Shown here: positions 25,171-35,198 of the stretch, in pieces | How positions within the stretch are numbered: position 1 is the stretch's first letter | How the letters are laid out: the number at the start of each line of letters is the position of its first letter | Assembly: GCF_003290125.1 (NCBI RefSeq) | Contig: NZ_QMKH01000001.1 | Location: forward strand, 62,001 to 126,000 | DNA from: Microvirga flavescens | Lineage (GTDB): Bacteria > Pseudomonadota > Alphaproteobacteria > Rhizobiales > Beijerinckiaceae | Length of the DNA stretch: 64,000 bases | Reading direction: 5' to 3' | Notes under the pieces: model-generated | Databases searched by the model: none | Seen by the model: the letters and a program-made list of their open reading frames with translations, nothing else | Told to the model about the DNA's origin: nothing | Program-made: the position numbers and the translations under genes

Positions 25171-26613
25171 TTAGGCTCCGTCGAAGGAATAGGCCGTCTT
25201 GACGGTTGTGTAGAACTCCTCCGCGTAGCGCCCCTGCTCGCGGGGGCCGTAGGACGAGCCTTTGCGGCCGCCGAACGGCACGTGGTAATCGACGCCCGCC
25301 GTCGGCAGGTTCACCATCACCATGCCCGCCTCGGAATTGCGTTTGAAATGCGAGGCGTATTTCAGGCTCGTCGTGCAGATGCCCGCCGAGAGGCCGAACG
25401 GCGTGTCGTTAGCGGCGCTGAGCGCCTCATCATAAGACTTGACCCGCGTGACCGTGGCGACGGGCCCGAAAATCTCCTCCCGCGCGATGCGCATGCCATT
25501 GTCCACGTCCGTGAACAGCGCCGGCGACAGGTAGAAGCCCGGGGTGGCGCGGTTCAAAAGCTCGCCGCCGAAGGCGAGCTTCGCACCTTCCTCGCGGCCG
25601 AGGCGTACATAAGAAAGATCCTGATCGAGCTGGCTCTGATCCACCACCGGGCCGATATGGGTGCCGGCCTTGAGCGCGTCATCGACCACAAGCCCCTTCA
25701 GGCGCTCGGTCACCGCATCGACAAAACGGTCATGGATGCCATCCGTCACGATGAGGCGCGAGGATGCCGTGCAGCGCTGGCCGGTGGAGAAGAACGCGCC
25801 GTTGACGGCGCATTCCACGGCCACTTTCATGTCGGCATCGTCGAGCACGACCATCGGGTTCTTGCCGCCCATTTCGAGCTGCATCTTCTTCATCGGGTTG
25901 GATTCGATGCAGGCCTGCGCCACCTTGCGCCCGGTCGCGACCGAACCAGTGAACGAGATCGCGGCAATCTTCGGGCTCTTCAGCAAAGCCTCACCGACTA
26001 CAGAACCCTTGCCCATGACGAGGTTGAACACGCCCGCAGGCACGCCCGCGCGGGCGATGATCTCGGCCAGCGCGTGGGCCGAACCCGGCACCAGTTCCGC
26101 CGGTTTGAACACCACGCAATTGCCATAGGCCAAGGCGGGCGCGATCTTCCACGCCGGAATCGCGATGGGAAAGTTCCAGGGCGTGATCAAACCCACCACA
26201 CCGATGGGCTCGCGGGTGATCTCCACATCCACGTTCGGGCGAACCGAGGCCAGCTTGTCTCCGGCAAGGCGCAAGGTTTCGCCGGCGAAGAACTGGAAGA
26301 TCTGCCCGGCGCGGGTCACCTCGCCGATACCCTCCGGCAGAGTCTTGCCTTCCTCACGCGAGAGGAGGTGGCCGAGCTCGTCCTTGCGGGCGATGATTTC
26401 GTCGCCGATCTTCTTCAGGATGTCGTGGCGCTGCTGAATGCCGGAGCGCGACCAGGCCGGGAACGCATCATAGGCTGCGGCGATGGCGGCCTCCGCCTCA
26501 CCCACGCTCGCCCGCGCGAAATCGCCCACCACGTCGTTGGTGTTCGAAGGATTGATGTTCGCCGCGCCCGCAGCACTCGCGACCCATTCGCCCGCGATGT
26601 AATTCCTGTTCAT
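25171..26613 (-). CDS. Aldehyde dehydrogenase, probably 2-oxoglutarate (2,5-dioxovalerate) semialdehyde dehydrogenase
   Basis: A 480-residue NAD(P)-dependent aldehyde dehydrogenase. The oxyanion Asn is in LITPWNFPIAIPAWK, the general base Glu in MQLEMGGKNPMVVLDD and the nucleophilic Cys in FFSTGQRCTASSR. The nearest match from memory is the KGSADH group that finishes non-phosphorylative pentose or hexarate degradation by making 2-oxoglutarate. Its ATG overlaps the stop of the FAH-family gene (ATGA), so the two act together, which supports that role. The frame can extend 87 bases upstream but that part lies inside the neighbour. Confidence 0.85.
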   Translation of the reverse strand: MNRNYIAGEWVASAAGAANINPSNTNDVVGDFARASVGEAEAAIAAAYDAFPAWSRSGIQQRHDILKKIGDEIIARKDELGHLLSREEGKTLPEGIGEVTRAGQIFQFFAGETLRLAGDKLASVRPNVDVEITREPIGVVGLITPWNFPIAIPAWKIAPALAYGNCVVFKPAELVPGSAHALAEIIARAGVPAGVFNLVMGKGSVVGEALLKSPKIAAISFTGSVATGRKVAQACIESNPMKKMQLEMGGKNPMVVLDDADMKVAVECAVNGAFFSTGQRCTASSRLIVTDGIHDRFVDAVTERLKGLVVDDALKAGTHIGPVVDQSQLDQDLSYVRLGREEGAKLAFGGELLNRATPGFYLSPALFTDVDNGMRIAREEIFGPVATVTRVKSYDEALSAANDTPFGLSAGICTTSLKYASHFKRNSEAGMVMVNLPTAGVDYHVPFGGRKGSSYGPREQGRYAEEFYTTVKTAYSFDGA

Positions 26614-27815
26614 TTCACACCCTTTACAATCGTCTTGAGAAGACCCCGCTCGGCGAGGTTGGCCATGAACGCCCCGAGCCCGAAGGTCCAGCGTTCGCAA
26701 TCGGCGCTCGTCCGCATCCTGTTCACCAGTGCCCCGAGCTTCGGGGCGGCGATGGTGACGATGTCTCCGACCTTGTGCGTGAAGCCCATGCCGGGCTCGT
26801 CGCGATCCTGCGTCGGTGCGAACATGGTGCCGAGGAAGAGCACGAGGCCGTCCGGATATTGATGGTTGGCGTTGACGGTCTGCGCGACAAGATCCTCCGG
26901 ATCGCGGCTGATCCTGGTGATCGACGACGATCCTTCGAGGACAAAGCCATCCTCGCCTTCGACGGTCAGCGTCACGTTCATCCGGCGCACATCGTCGAGC
27001 GAAAACGTTTCATCGAAGAAGCGAATGAAGGGACCGATGGCGCAGGATGCGTTGTTGTCCTTGGCCTTCGACAACAACAGCGCGGAGCGCCCTTCGAAAT
27101 CGCGCAGGTTCACATCGTTTCCGAGCGCCGCGCCGACGATCTCGCCAGAGCCGGTAACCACCACCACGACTTCCGGTTCCGGATTATTCCAAGTGGATTT
27201 GGGGTGGAACCCCGCATCCATGAACGCGCCGACGGCGGATAATGTAGGGGCCTTGGTAAAGACCTCCGCATCGGGTCCGATGCCGACTTCGAGGTACTGG
27301 CTCCACGCGCCCTGCGCCATCAGCACGTCCTTGAGGCGCATGGCTTCCGCCGAGCCGGGCTTCAGGCGGCTCAGATCGTCGCCGACGAGCTTCGTCACCT
27401 CGGCGCGGATGGCGGCGGCGGCGGTGGCGTCGCCCCGCGCACGCTCCTCGATCACGCGCTCCAGCATGGAAACCGCGAAGGTGACGCCCGCCGCCTTGAT
27501 GACCTGAAGATCCACCGGCGCAATGAGCCACGGCTTCGAGGGATTGCGGCGGTCGGGATCGGCGTTCGCGAGTACATCCTCGAAGGATCCGAGCAGTTCT
27601 CCTTCAGCGGTTTTGATCAGTTCCACCCGGTCGTCGCGGGCCGCGAGCGCGCTCATCGTGGCGACCGTTGCCGAGATGTCGAAGACACCTTCGGCGCGGA
27701 TCGCCACCACGGAAGGGCCTGTTCCCGGACGCCATACACGCCCGGCCAGGGCGCCCTGCGTTCCATCCACCGGCAGAACGGCGGCGCGCCGCCTTTGTGA
27801 AGAAAGGTGATCCAT
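26610..27815 (-). CDS. Fumarylacetoacetate hydrolase family protein, probable 2-keto-3-deoxy-sugar-acid dehydratase
   Basis: A 401-residue protein whose C-terminal half carries the FAH fold (NNPEPEVVVVVTGSGEIVGAALGNDVNLRDFEGRS split over metal-binding Glu and Asp positions). The N-terminal extension is typical of the ~390-residue members encoded beside 2-oxoglutarate semialdehyde dehydrogenase in pentonate pathways. There they dehydrate 2-keto-3-deoxy-pentonate to the semialdehyde. Start is ATG 27815; longer in-frame starts upstream look spurious. It precedes the aldehyde dehydrogenase with ATGA coupling. No sugar dehydrogenase, lactonase or transporter is adjacent, so the feeding sugar is unknown. 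Confidence 0.78.
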   Translation of the reverse strand: MDHLSSQRRRAAVLPVDGTQGALAGRVWRPGTGPSVVAIRAEGVFDISATVATMSALAARDDRVELIKTAEGELLGSFEDVLANADPDRRNPSKPWLIAPVDLQVIKAAGVTFAVSMLERVIEERARGDATAAAAIRAEVTKLVGDDLSRLKPGSAEAMRLKDVLMAQGAWSQYLEVGIGPDAEVFTKAPTLSAVGAFMDAGFHPKSTWNNPEPEVVVVVTGSGEIVGAALGNDVNLRDFEGRSALLLSKAKDNNASCAIGPFIRFFDETFSLDDVRRMNVTLTVEGEDGFVLEGSSSITRISRDPEDLVAQTVNANHQYPDGLVLFLGTMFAPTQDRDEPGMGFTHKVGDIVTIAAPKLGALVNRMRTSADCERWTFGLGAFMANLAERGLLKTIVKGVK

Positions 27816-27931
27816 TCGCTTTGTTTCCGTCCCGATCGGCAGCCCGGCGCCTGTTGTCGCTCTTATGAATACGGCATTGGTATAGCCGTTCGCCGGCCTC
27901 TGGAACAGGAAAGAAATCAAAAAGCGCGGTG

Positions 27932-28108
27932 TTACTTGGCCCGCCCCGAGCCGCCTTTCTTACCCCCGCCGCTTTCCTTGTTCACGGTCGCCCAGGCCCG
28001 GCGCTCGGCTTCCCGCTCCGAAACACCACGGCTTTCGTAGGATTCCTCGATATGCTCGGCCTGACGCTTCTGCTTGTCCGTATAACTCGACTTGTCACCG
28101 CGCGGCAT
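27932..28108 (-). CDS. Small conserved basic/acidic protein, 58 residues, often annotated as plasmid stabilisation protein
   Basis: The sequence begins MPRGDKSSYTDKQKRQAEHI, continues with an EAERRAWATVNKESGGG core and ends in a Gly/Lys tail. This is a widespread small proteobacterial protein of unknown function. GGGAGA lies about 8 bases upstream of the ATG (28108-28106), giving good support for a gene. It is highly charged and probably partly disordered. It lies between ppc and the FAH-family gene, in the same direction, 116 bases before the latter. The name plasmid stabilisation has little experimental basis that I know of. Confidence 0.8.
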   Translation of the reverse strand: MPRGDKSSYTDKQKRQAEHIEESYESRGVSEREAERRAWATVNKESGGGKKGGSGRAK

Positions 28109-28170
28109 GTGCTGTCTCCCGCTGTTGAGAAGATTGATGGCCCAACCGCCGCGGGACAGGTCGGTTCCCG

Positions 28171-30939
28171 TCAGCCGCTGTTGCGCAAGCCCGCAGCGAC
28201 GCCGTTGATCGTCAGGTGAATACCCTGCACCACACGCTCATCCGCATCGCCGCCGCGATGGCGCTTCAGAAGCTCGATCTGCAGATGATTCAACGGGTCG
28301 AGATAGGGAAAGCGATTGCGGATGGAGCGGGCCAGAAGCGGGTTTCGGTCGAGCAAGGCAGTCTGCTCCGTGATGGCGAGCAAATGCCCGATCGTTTCTT
28401 CCCACTCTTTGCGGATGCGCGGGAAGATTGCCTCGCGCAGCGCAGCATCCTCGACGAGCATCGCATAGCGAGAGGCGATGGCGATGTTGCTCTTGGCGAG
28501 CACCATGTCCATGTTGGACAGGAGTGCCTGGAAGAACGGCCATTCGCGATTCATTTCCTGCAACAGAGCCATGCCGTTTTCGGGATGCGCGGCGAGATAG
28601 GCCTTCACCGCTGAGCCGAAGCCGAGCCAGCCCGGCAGCATCAGGCGGCACTGCGCCCAGCCGAACACCCACGGGATAGCGCGCAAGTCCTCGATGCGGC
28701 GTGAGTTGGTGCGCGAGGCCGGGCGGCTACCGATGTTGAGATTGGCGATTTCGCCGATCACCGTCGATTCCCAGAAATAGCGCTCGAAGCCCTCCGTTTC
28801 GTAGACGAGATCGCGATAGGCCTTGTAGGCGCTGGCGGAAAGCTCCTCCATCGCTGCGAGATATTCCGCGCGCGGCGCGGGCTGCCCCGTGTGAAGGAGG
28901 GACGCCTCCATCGTCGCTGCCGCGAGAATTTCGAGGTTGCGGCGGCCGAGATCCGGGTTCGAATACTTGCCCGCGATCACCTCGCCCTGTTCGGTAATGC
29001 GGATCGCGCCCTGCACGGCCCCACCCGGTTGCGCGAGAATGGCCTGATAGCTCGGCCCGCCGCCGCGGCCCACGGAGCCGCCGCGTCCATGAAACAAGCG
29101 CAGCGCCACGCCGTGACGCTTGAATGTTTCGATGAGTTCGATCTCGGCCTTGTAGAGTTCCCAACCGGAGGTGAGAAAGCCGCCATCCTTGTTGCTGTCG
29201 GAATAGCCGAGCATCACTTCCTGCACCTGCCCACGGCTCTGCAAAAGCCGCATGTAGTCGGGAAGGCCGAACAGGGCATCCATGACGCCGCTGCAGTCCT
29301 GCAAATCGGAGATCGTCTCAAAGAGCGGGATGATGTCGACATCCATCTCGCCCTCGCGCGGGCGCAGGAGACCCGCTTCCTTCAAGAGCAACGCCACTTC
29401 CAGAACATCAGAAGGATCGCTCGCCTTGGAGATCACGTAATTCGGCACCGCCATCTTGCCATAACGCCGATGCGCCTCAGCGGCTTCGCGCGCGATGGCG
29501 AGTTCAGACGCTGTCTCCGCCGAATATTCGAGATAGGGCGATGTGAGAAGACGCGGCGTGCGCAGCTCTTCCAGCAGCAACGCGACGCGTTCATCCTCGC
29601 CAAGCGCCTTGTAATCCGTACCGGGGTTTGTCTTCTCGAACATTTCGGCGACGACGCGCTCATGCACGTCGGAATTCTGGCGCAGGTCGATGCTGGCGAG
29701 ATGGAAGCCGAACACATCGAGGGCGCGACGCAATTTGCGCAGACGTCCGCGCGCGAGAGCCGCCGAGCCATTGGCGATAAGCGAACGGTGAATGATAGCG
29801 AGATCGTCGGCGAATTCCTGCGCGTTCACATAAGCCGGCGCGTCACCGACCGGATGGTGCACCATGCCGTCATAGCCAAGCGCGGCGGCTGTCGTCGCAA
29901 GGCGCGCGTAGATGCCGGTGATAGCGCGGCGGTATGGCTCATCCTGCCGATGCGGCGAGGTGTCCGGCGAAACCTTGGCGAGATCCTGCACTTGCTCGGA
30001 GACGGCGACATAGCGCCCATCAAGGGAAAGTTCGCCGCCAAGGAGATGCAGCTCTTCGAGATAGAAGCCGATGGCGCGCTGGCCCTGCAGCAGCAAGGCC
30101 TGTCGCAAAGTCTCAGCGGTCACGAAGGGGTTCCCGTCCCTGTCGCCGCCGATCCAACTTCCCATGCGCAGGAAGGAGGGAAGCTCCACCTGCTCCCAGG
30201 CGGAATCCATGCCCGCCAGGCGATCCTCGAGAGAGGCATAAAGGCGCGGAAGCTGATGGAGAAACGTGTAGTCGTAATAAGCGAGGCCGTTCATGACCTC
30301 GTCGATCACCTTCAAGCGCGTGCGGCGCAGGATGCTCGTCTGCCAGAGGGTGAGGATCGCGCGCCGCAACGCCTCTTCGCTCGCGGCCTCCTCTTCCGGA
30401 ATCAGATGCTGCCGGTCGCGCTTGGTGAGAATTTGCGCCACCTCCATTTCGCGGTCGATGGTGCTTTTGCGGCGCACCTCCGTCGGATGGGCGGTGAGAA
30501 CCGGGCTCACGAGCGCGGTCTCGAAGAACTTCTGCAATGCCTCCTGAGGCACCTTGGCTGCGCGCACTAGCTCAAGGGCTCGTGCCAGCGTTCCCTCGCG
30601 CGGCGCGGAGGCCGCCATCGCATGGGCGCGCGAGCGGCGCACATGGTGCAGATCCTCCGCGATATTGGCGAGGTGGGAGAAATAGCTGTAGGCCCGGATG
30701 ATCTGGTTGCTGCGATCCCGCGAGAGGCTGTCCAGCGTGTTCTCCAGCTCCTGCCGGGCAGTCTGATCCTCATTGCGATGGAAGCGGATCGACGTCTGCC
30801 GGATGCGCTCGACGATGTCGAAGACGGCCTCGCCTTCCTGGTTGCGGATCGTATCGCCGAGAATGCGGCCCAAAAGGCGAATATCGTCGCGCAGCGGCAG
30901 GTCCTTGGCGGGGATCTCGGAGGTCTGGATCACGGACAC
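28171..30939 (-). CDS. ppc: Phosphoenolpyruvate carboxylase
   Basis: Replenishes oxaloacetate from PEP and bicarbonate. The 922 residues match the family length. The first catalytic His is in [13 protein letters not shown] (near 155), and the second signature [19 protein letters not shown] (near 615) is intact. The C-terminus ends with [11 protein letters not shown], as in most PEPCs, whose last residues reach the active site. It is flanked by unrelated genes, 62 bases after it the 58-residue small gene and 93 bases before it a YegD-type gene, all leftward. Allosteric control by acetyl-CoA and aspartate is general for the family and not shown here. Confidence 0.96.
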   Translation of the reverse strand: MSVIQTSEIPAKDLPLRDDIRLLGRILGDTIRNQEGEAVFDIVERIRQTSIRFHRNEDQTARQELENTLDSLSRDRSNQIIRAYSYFSHLANIAEDLHHVRRSRAHAMAASAPREGTLARALELVRAAKVPQEALQKFFETALVSPVLTAHPTEVRRKSTIDREMEVAQILTKRDRQHLIPEEEAASEEALRRAILTLWQTSILRRTRLKVIDEVMNGLAYYDYTFLHQLPRLYASLEDRLAGMDSAWEQVELPSFLRMGSWIGGDRDGNPFVTAETLRQALLLQGQRAIGFYLEELHLLGGELSLDGRYVAVSEQVQDLAKVSPDTSPHRQDEPYRRAITGIYARLATTAAALGYDGMVHHPVGDAPAYVNAQEFADDLAIIHRSLIANGSAALARGRLRKLRRALDVFGFHLASIDLRQNSDVHERVVAEMFEKTNPGTDYKALGEDERVALLLEELRTPRLLTSPYLEYSAETASELAIAREAAEAHRRYGKMAVPNYVISKASDPSDVLEVALLLKEAGLLRPREGEMDVDIIPLFETISDLQDCSGVMDALFGLPDYMRLLQSRGQVQEVMLGYSDSNKDGGFLTSGWELYKAEIELIETFKRHGVALRLFHGRGGSVGRGGGPSYQAILAQPGGAVQGAIRITEQGEVIAGKYSNPDLGRRNLEILAAATMEASLLHTGQPAPRAEYLAAMEELSASAYKAYRDLVYETEGFERYFWESTVIGEIANLNIGSRPASRTNSRRIEDLRAIPWVFGWAQCRLMLPGWLGFGSAVKAYLAAHPENGMALLQEMNREWPFFQALLSNMDMVLAKSNIAIASRYAMLVEDAALREAIFPRIRKEWEETIGHLLAITEQTALLDRNPLLARSIRNRFPYLDPLNHLQIELLKRHRGGDADERVVQGIHLTINGVAAGLRNSG

Positions 30940-31032
30940 GGGGCTCGGGCCTTGCTTTCAAGAACAATGTCGGCGGACGAATAAAGCTCCTGTGCGCCGT
31001 CTCCGCAAGCCCGATGTTGCAGCGCAGCATCC

Positions 31033-32346
31033 CTACTGTATCGCCCACCGCCCCGGATCGTCCGTCTGGCCGATCAGGGCAAGGCCATAGGCGATGGATT
31101 CGAACTGGTCAGCGGAGGTCAGCTTCTTCTCCCCGAAGCGATCGAGGAACAGGCGGCGGATGGCCGGAACGAAGGAGGTTCCCCCGGTGAGGAAGACCCG
31201 CTCGACCTCGTTCGCGCTCACCCCGGCCTCGGCAAGGGCGCGGTCCACCGTCTCGGCGATGCGCGCGACATCCGGGGCGATCCAGCTCTCGAAATCGTTG
31301 CGGGTGATCTGCGCTTCGATATCGACGCCGCCGTTCTTGAAGCTGAACAGCGTCTCGCTCTCTTTCGAAAGAGCCACCTTCGCGTTGGAGACGGCGCGGT
31401 AAAGGGCAAAGCCGAGATCGTACTCGATAATGTCGATGAACTGTTCGAGCGGACCCGGATCGACAGCGACCTTGGCAAGCTCGCGCAGCTCCTTCAGGTC
31501 CCCACTGCCCTTCATCATCGCAAGCTGGTTCCAGCGTGCGAAGTTCGCATAGTAGTGGTTGGGAATGGCGAGCACCTTGCCCAGGGAGCGATAGTTGCCG
31601 CCCTTACCGAGGCGGGGCGACACCACATGATCGACGATGCGGTAATCGAAAGCATCGCCCGCGATACCAATGCCTGTATGGCTCAAGGGCTCCGCCCGCA
31701 GCGCGCCACCCCCGCGCGCAAAGCGCATCACCGAGAAGTCGCTGGTGCCGCCGCCAAAATCGGCCACAAGCACAGTGGCATCGTGATCGAGCTGGCGCGC
31801 ATAGAAGAAAGCGGCTCCGACCGGTTCATAGACGTAGCGCGCATGCTCCGCGCCGAGCTTGCCGAACGCGGAGCGATAGCGCGTCATGGCGAGCTCATCG
31901 TCCGGCCGCGAGCCCGCGAACTGTACCGGACGCCCTATCACCACGTTGCGCGTTTTCAGGTCGAAGGCAGCGCCCGCATGTCGCTGCAGGGTGCGCAGGA
32001 AGGCGCTCAACAGATCCTCGAAGCGGTAGCGCTCGCGAAAGATCCGCGTTTCCTGAAAGGTCGCGCTCGCGGCGAAGGTCTTGAAGGATTGGATGAAACG
32101 GTGCGCCGTCAATCCGTCGAGAAACTGCTCGATGGCCCAGGGACCGCCCTCGACTTCCGTGCGCACCCCGTTGCCGTGGCGCTCGTCCCAGAAGCACAGG
32201 GCGGTGACATAGACGTTCAGCACCGAGCCCTGATGATCGAAGGTGATGGCCTCGACCTTGCCCTCCCCGTTCGCGATGGCGACCACCGTGTTGCTGGTGC
32301 CGAAATCGACTCCGATGGAAATCTCGTTGGCGGCGGCAATCGACAT
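31033..32346 (-). CDS. yegD: Hsp70-family protein, YegD-like
   Basis: A 437-residue actin-fold ATPase domain without the substrate-binding C-terminal domain of DnaK. The phosphate-1 motif IGVDFGTSNTVVAIANG is at residues 10-26, phosphate-2 is VADFGGGTSDFSVM and the adenosine motif is VFLTGGTSFVPAIRR. Length and lack of the peptide-binding domain match YegD. Client or function unknown. Its start is 193 bases from tex, divergently, so that gap holds both promoters. Confidence 0.88.
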   Translation of the reverse strand: MSIAAANEISIGVDFGTSNTVVAIANGEGKVEAITFDHQGSVLNVYVTALCFWDERHGNGVRTEVEGGPWAIEQFLDGLTAHRFIQSFKTFAASATFQETRIFRERYRFEDLLSAFLRTLQRHAGAAFDLKTRNVVIGRPVQFAGSRPDDELAMTRYRSAFGKLGAEHARYVYEPVGAAFFYARQLDHDATVLVADFGGGTSDFSVMRFARGGGALRAEPLSHTGIGIAGDAFDYRIVDHVVSPRLGKGGNYRSLGKVLAIPNHYYANFARWNQLAMMKGSGDLKELRELAKVAVDPGPLEQFIDIIEYDLGFALYRAVSNAKVALSKESETLFSFKNGGVDIEAQITRNDFESWIAPDVARIAETVDRALAEAGVSANEVERVFLTGGTSFVPAIRRLFLDRFGEKKLTSADQFESIAYGLALIGQTDDPGRWAIQ

Positions 32347-32539
32347 GGCAATCTCGGGCGGACAGGGAAAAAGGGGGCGCTTCCACTACCCGCCTTCACG
32401 CTTCCCGCCAAGCCCTTTTGAGCCTCTTCGATCCAAGGGGAAATAAATCTTTGGCCGGGATAGCCGCGTCCCGACCCGTTGACCCGCCTCCGGTGCCACC
32501 GTAGAAGCCGCCCCTTCGACGGGTTTGGGAGGTTCCTTC

Positions 32540-34879
32540 ATGCTATCCATCGGTCAGCGCATCGCGGGCGAACTGAATGTCCAGGAATGGCAGGTCAAGG
32601 CGGCGGTGGACCTTCTCGACGGCGGCGCGACGGTGCCCTTCATCGCGCGCTACCGCAAGGAAGTCACGGGCACGCTGGACGATGCGCAATTGCGCACGCT
32701 CGATGAGCGCCTGCGCTATCTGCGCGAGCTCGACGATCGCCGGAAGGCGATTCTCGACAGCATCCGCGAGCAAGACAAGCTGACCGATGAACTCGCGGCC
32801 CAGATCAACGCCGCCGAGACCAAGGCGCGCCTCGAAGATCTCTATCTCCCCTACAAGCCCAAGCGCCGCACCAAGGCCCAGATCGCCAAGGAGGCGGGCC
32901 TTGAGCCGCTGGCGGACCTTCTCCTGAGCGAACCCGTCCGTGAACCGAAGGACGCCGCGGTCGCCTACATCAACACCGAGAAGGAGGTCGCGACGGCGGA
33001 AGCCGCCCTTGAGGGCGCGCGCGCGATCCTCGTGGAACGCTTTGCGGAGAACGCCGAACTCGTGGGGGCTTTGCGCGACATCTACTGGCAGCGCGGCACG
33101 CTCCGTTCCAGCGTGCGCGACGGCAAGCAGACCGATGGCGCCAAGTTCGCCGACTATTTCGATTTCGCGGAGCCGCTGACAAAGCTCCCCTCCCACCGCA
33201 TCCTCGCGCTGTTTCGCGGCGAGAAGGAAGAGATCCTCGATCTCAAGATGGAAGAGGACAAGGACAGCGCCGAAGCGCATTATGTCAGCCCCTATGAGGG
33301 TCGCACCGCCGTCACCTTCGGCATCGCGGACAAGAGCCGCCCCGGCGACCGCTGGCTGCTCGACACCGTGCGTTGGGCGTGGCGCACGAAGCTGCGCTTC
33401 TCCATCGAACTCGACATGAAGATGCGCCTGTGGCAGCAGGCGGAAGAAGAGGCGGTGAAGGTTTTCGCCGCGAACCTGCGTGATCTTCTTCTCGCCGCTC
33501 CTGCCGGAACACGCGCGACGCTCGGCCTCGATCCCGGTTACCGCACCGGCGTGAAAGTCGCGGTGGTCGATTCCACCGGAAAGGTCGTCGCGACCGATAC
33601 CATCTACCCGCACGAGCCGAAGCGGCAGTGGGATGAATCGATTGCCGTGCTCGGGCGTTTGTGCCGCGTCCACAATGTCGAACTCATCGCCATCGGCAAC
33701 GGCACCGCCTCCCGCGAGACGGACAAGCTCGCGGGTGAACTCGTCTCGAAGTATCCCGATCTGAAGCTCACCAAGATTATGGTGTCGGAAGCCGGCGCAT
33801 CCGTTTATTCAGCATCCGCTTATGCGAGCAAGGAATTGCCGGGACTGGATGTGTCCTTGCGCGGAGCCGTCTCCATCGCGCGGCGCTTGCAGGACCCGTT
33901 GGCGGAACTCGTGAAGATCGACCCGAAATCCATCGGCGTCGGGCAATACCAGCACGACCTTGCCGAGTTCAAGCTCTCCCGCTCGCTCGATGCGGTGGTG
34001 GAGGATTGCGTGAACGCTGTCGGCGTTGACGTGAACACCGCCTCCGCGCCGCTGCTCTCGCGCGTGTCAGGTCTCGGTGAATGGGTCGCGCAGAACATCG
34101 TCACGCATCGGGATGCAAACGGCTCGTTCCGCACCCGCAAGGACCTTCAAGGCGTCATGGGCCTTGGCCCGAAGACGTTCGAACAGGCGGCGGGCTTCCT
34201 GCGCATCCAGAATGGCGACGATCCGCTCGATGCTTCCGGCGTGCACCCGGAATCTTATCCTGTCGTGCGGCGCATTCTTGAAAAGACCAAGAGCGACATC
34301 AAGGTTCTCATCGGTAACGGCGGCGTTTTGAAAAAGCTGCGGCCTGAGGAATTCACCGACGAAACCTTCGGCGTTCCGACGGTGAAGGACATCCTCGGCG
34401 AGCTGGAAAAACCCGGCCGCGACCCGCGCCCCGAATTCAAGACGGCGACCTTCATGGAAGGTGTTGAAACGATCAACGATCTGCGCCCCGGCATGCAGCT
34501 GGAAGGCGTGGTGACGAACGTCGCCGCCTTCGGCGCATTCGTGGATATCGGTGTGCATCAGGACGGCCTCGTCCACATCTCGGCGCTCGCCAACACCTTC
34601 GTGAAGGACCCCCGTGATGTGGTGAAGCCGGGCGATATCGTGCGCGTGAAGGTGCTGGAAGTCGACAAGCCACGCAAGCGCATCGCGCTCACCATGCGCA
34701 TGGACGATTCTCCCGAGCGCCAGGCGGCAAAGCCCGCGCGCGACGGCGCGTCCGCGCCGCGCAACCGGGATTTCTCGAAGAGCGCCCCCCGCGATGCAAA
34801 GCCCGCACCCGGCGGCGGAGCCTTGGCCGATGCGCTGCGCCGCGCCGGCATGGCGGCGGACGGCAAGCGCAAGAACTGA
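32540..34879 (+). CDS. tex: Tex, S1-domain RNA-binding transcription accessory protein
   Basis: A 779-residue protein with the full Tex layout: N-terminal helical region (SIGQRIAGELNVQEWQVKAA), the YqgF-like domain (TLGLDPGYRTGVKVAVVD near 327), a helix-hairpin-helix pair (VNTASAPLLSRVSGLG and LQGVMGLGPKTFEQAAGFLR) and an S1 domain near 645-715 (GMQLEGVVTNVAAFGAFVDIGVHQDGLVHIS). A basic disordered tail follows. ATG 32540 has GGGAGG 7 bases upstream. It binds nucleic acid and influences transcription and stress tolerance in other bacteria. A hairpin terminator follows it. Confidence 0.96.
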   Translation: MLSIGQRIAGELNVQEWQVKAAVDLLDGGATVPFIARYRKEVTGTLDDAQLRTLDERLRYLRELDDRRKAILDSIREQDKLTDELAAQINAAETKARLEDLYLPYKPKRRTKAQIAKEAGLEPLADLLLSEPVREPKDAAVAYINTEKEVATAEAALEGARAILVERFAENAELVGALRDIYWQRGTLRSSVRDGKQTDGAKFADYFDFAEPLTKLPSHRILALFRGEKEEILDLKMEEDKDSAEAHYVSPYEGRTAVTFGIADKSRPGDRWLLDTVRWAWRTKLRFSIELDMKMRLWQQAEEEAVKVFAANLRDLLLAAPAGTRATLGLDPGYRTGVKVAVVDSTGKVVATDTIYPHEPKRQWDESIAVLGRLCRVHNVELIAIGNGTASRETDKLAGELVSKYPDLKLTKIMVSEAGASVYSASAYASKELPGLDVSLRGAVSIARRLQDPLAELVKIDPKSIGVGQYQHDLAEFKLSRSLDAVVEDCVNAVGVDVNTASAPLLSRVSGLGEWVAQNIVTHRDANGSFRTRKDLQGVMGLGPKTFEQAAGFLRIQNGDDPLDASGVHPESYPVVRRILEKTKSDIKVLIGNGGVLKKLRPEEFTDETFGVPTVKDILGELEKPGRDPRPEFKTATFMEGVETINDLRPGMQLEGVVTNVAAFGAFVDIGVHQDGLVHISALANTFVKDPRDVVKPGDIVRVKVLEVDKPRKRIALTMRMDDSPERQAAKPARDGASAPRNRDFSKSAPRDAKPAPGGGALADALRRAGMAADGKRKN

Positions 34880-34911
34880 GCGCGCGAGCAAGACTCAGGA
34901 CACAATTTCAG

Positions 34912-34934
34912 CGTCGGGGCTGTAGGCCCCGGCG
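34912..34934 (+). terminator. Hairpin terminator after tex
   Basis: CGTCGGGGC (34912-34920) pairs with GCCCCGGCG (34926-34934), nine pairs including one G-U, with a 5-base loop. It lies 32 bases past the tex stop. A short T-containing tract follows (TCTTCG). It separates tex transcription from the TPP-riboswitch leader that begins about 100 bases later. Confidence 0.65.
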
Positions 34935-35032
34935 TCTTCGCCGCTGCCCAAGCGTAGCCGCCCTGTGCTTTTCCCCGCTCTCGGCATAGGCCTTCTTGTT
35001 TCCGGCCCTAATCTATCCTAGAAGAGCCTCGT

Positions 35033-35119
35033 CTCACGGGGGGCCCATTCCGGGCTGAGAGGTGGCGCCGCCACCGACCCGTCGAACCTGATCCGGGTTA
35101 TGCCGGCGGAGGGAATGAG
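35033..35119 (+). promoter_or_regulatory. TPP (THI-element) riboswitch
   Basis: The hallmark CTGAGA is at 35055-35060. The second conserved block GAACCTGATC (35084-35093) runs on through GGGTTATGCCGGCGGAGGGA (35095-35114), which closely fits the THI-box consensus. A variable P3-type hairpin GGTGGC/GCCACC lies between them, and CTCA (35033-35036) can pair with TGAG (35116-35119) to close P1. Downstream are thiBPQ, the exact gene set expected under TPP repression. About 80 bases separate it from the thiB ATG, so an expression platform that hides the ribosome site GGGAG (35186-35190) or stops transcription fits in that gap. Confidence 0.95.
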
Positions 35120-35198
35120 CATGCGATATCGCAGAAAAACTGCGCCCCACGCGATTTGTGCCGCCGTCCCGGTCTTCTCACGCATGGGAGCGTCACTG

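Noticed and set aside
35100..35198. N-terminal extension of ThiB starting at the riboswitch
   Set aside because: Overlaps the conserved TPP element; the Sec signal peptide and ribosome site place the start at 35199.
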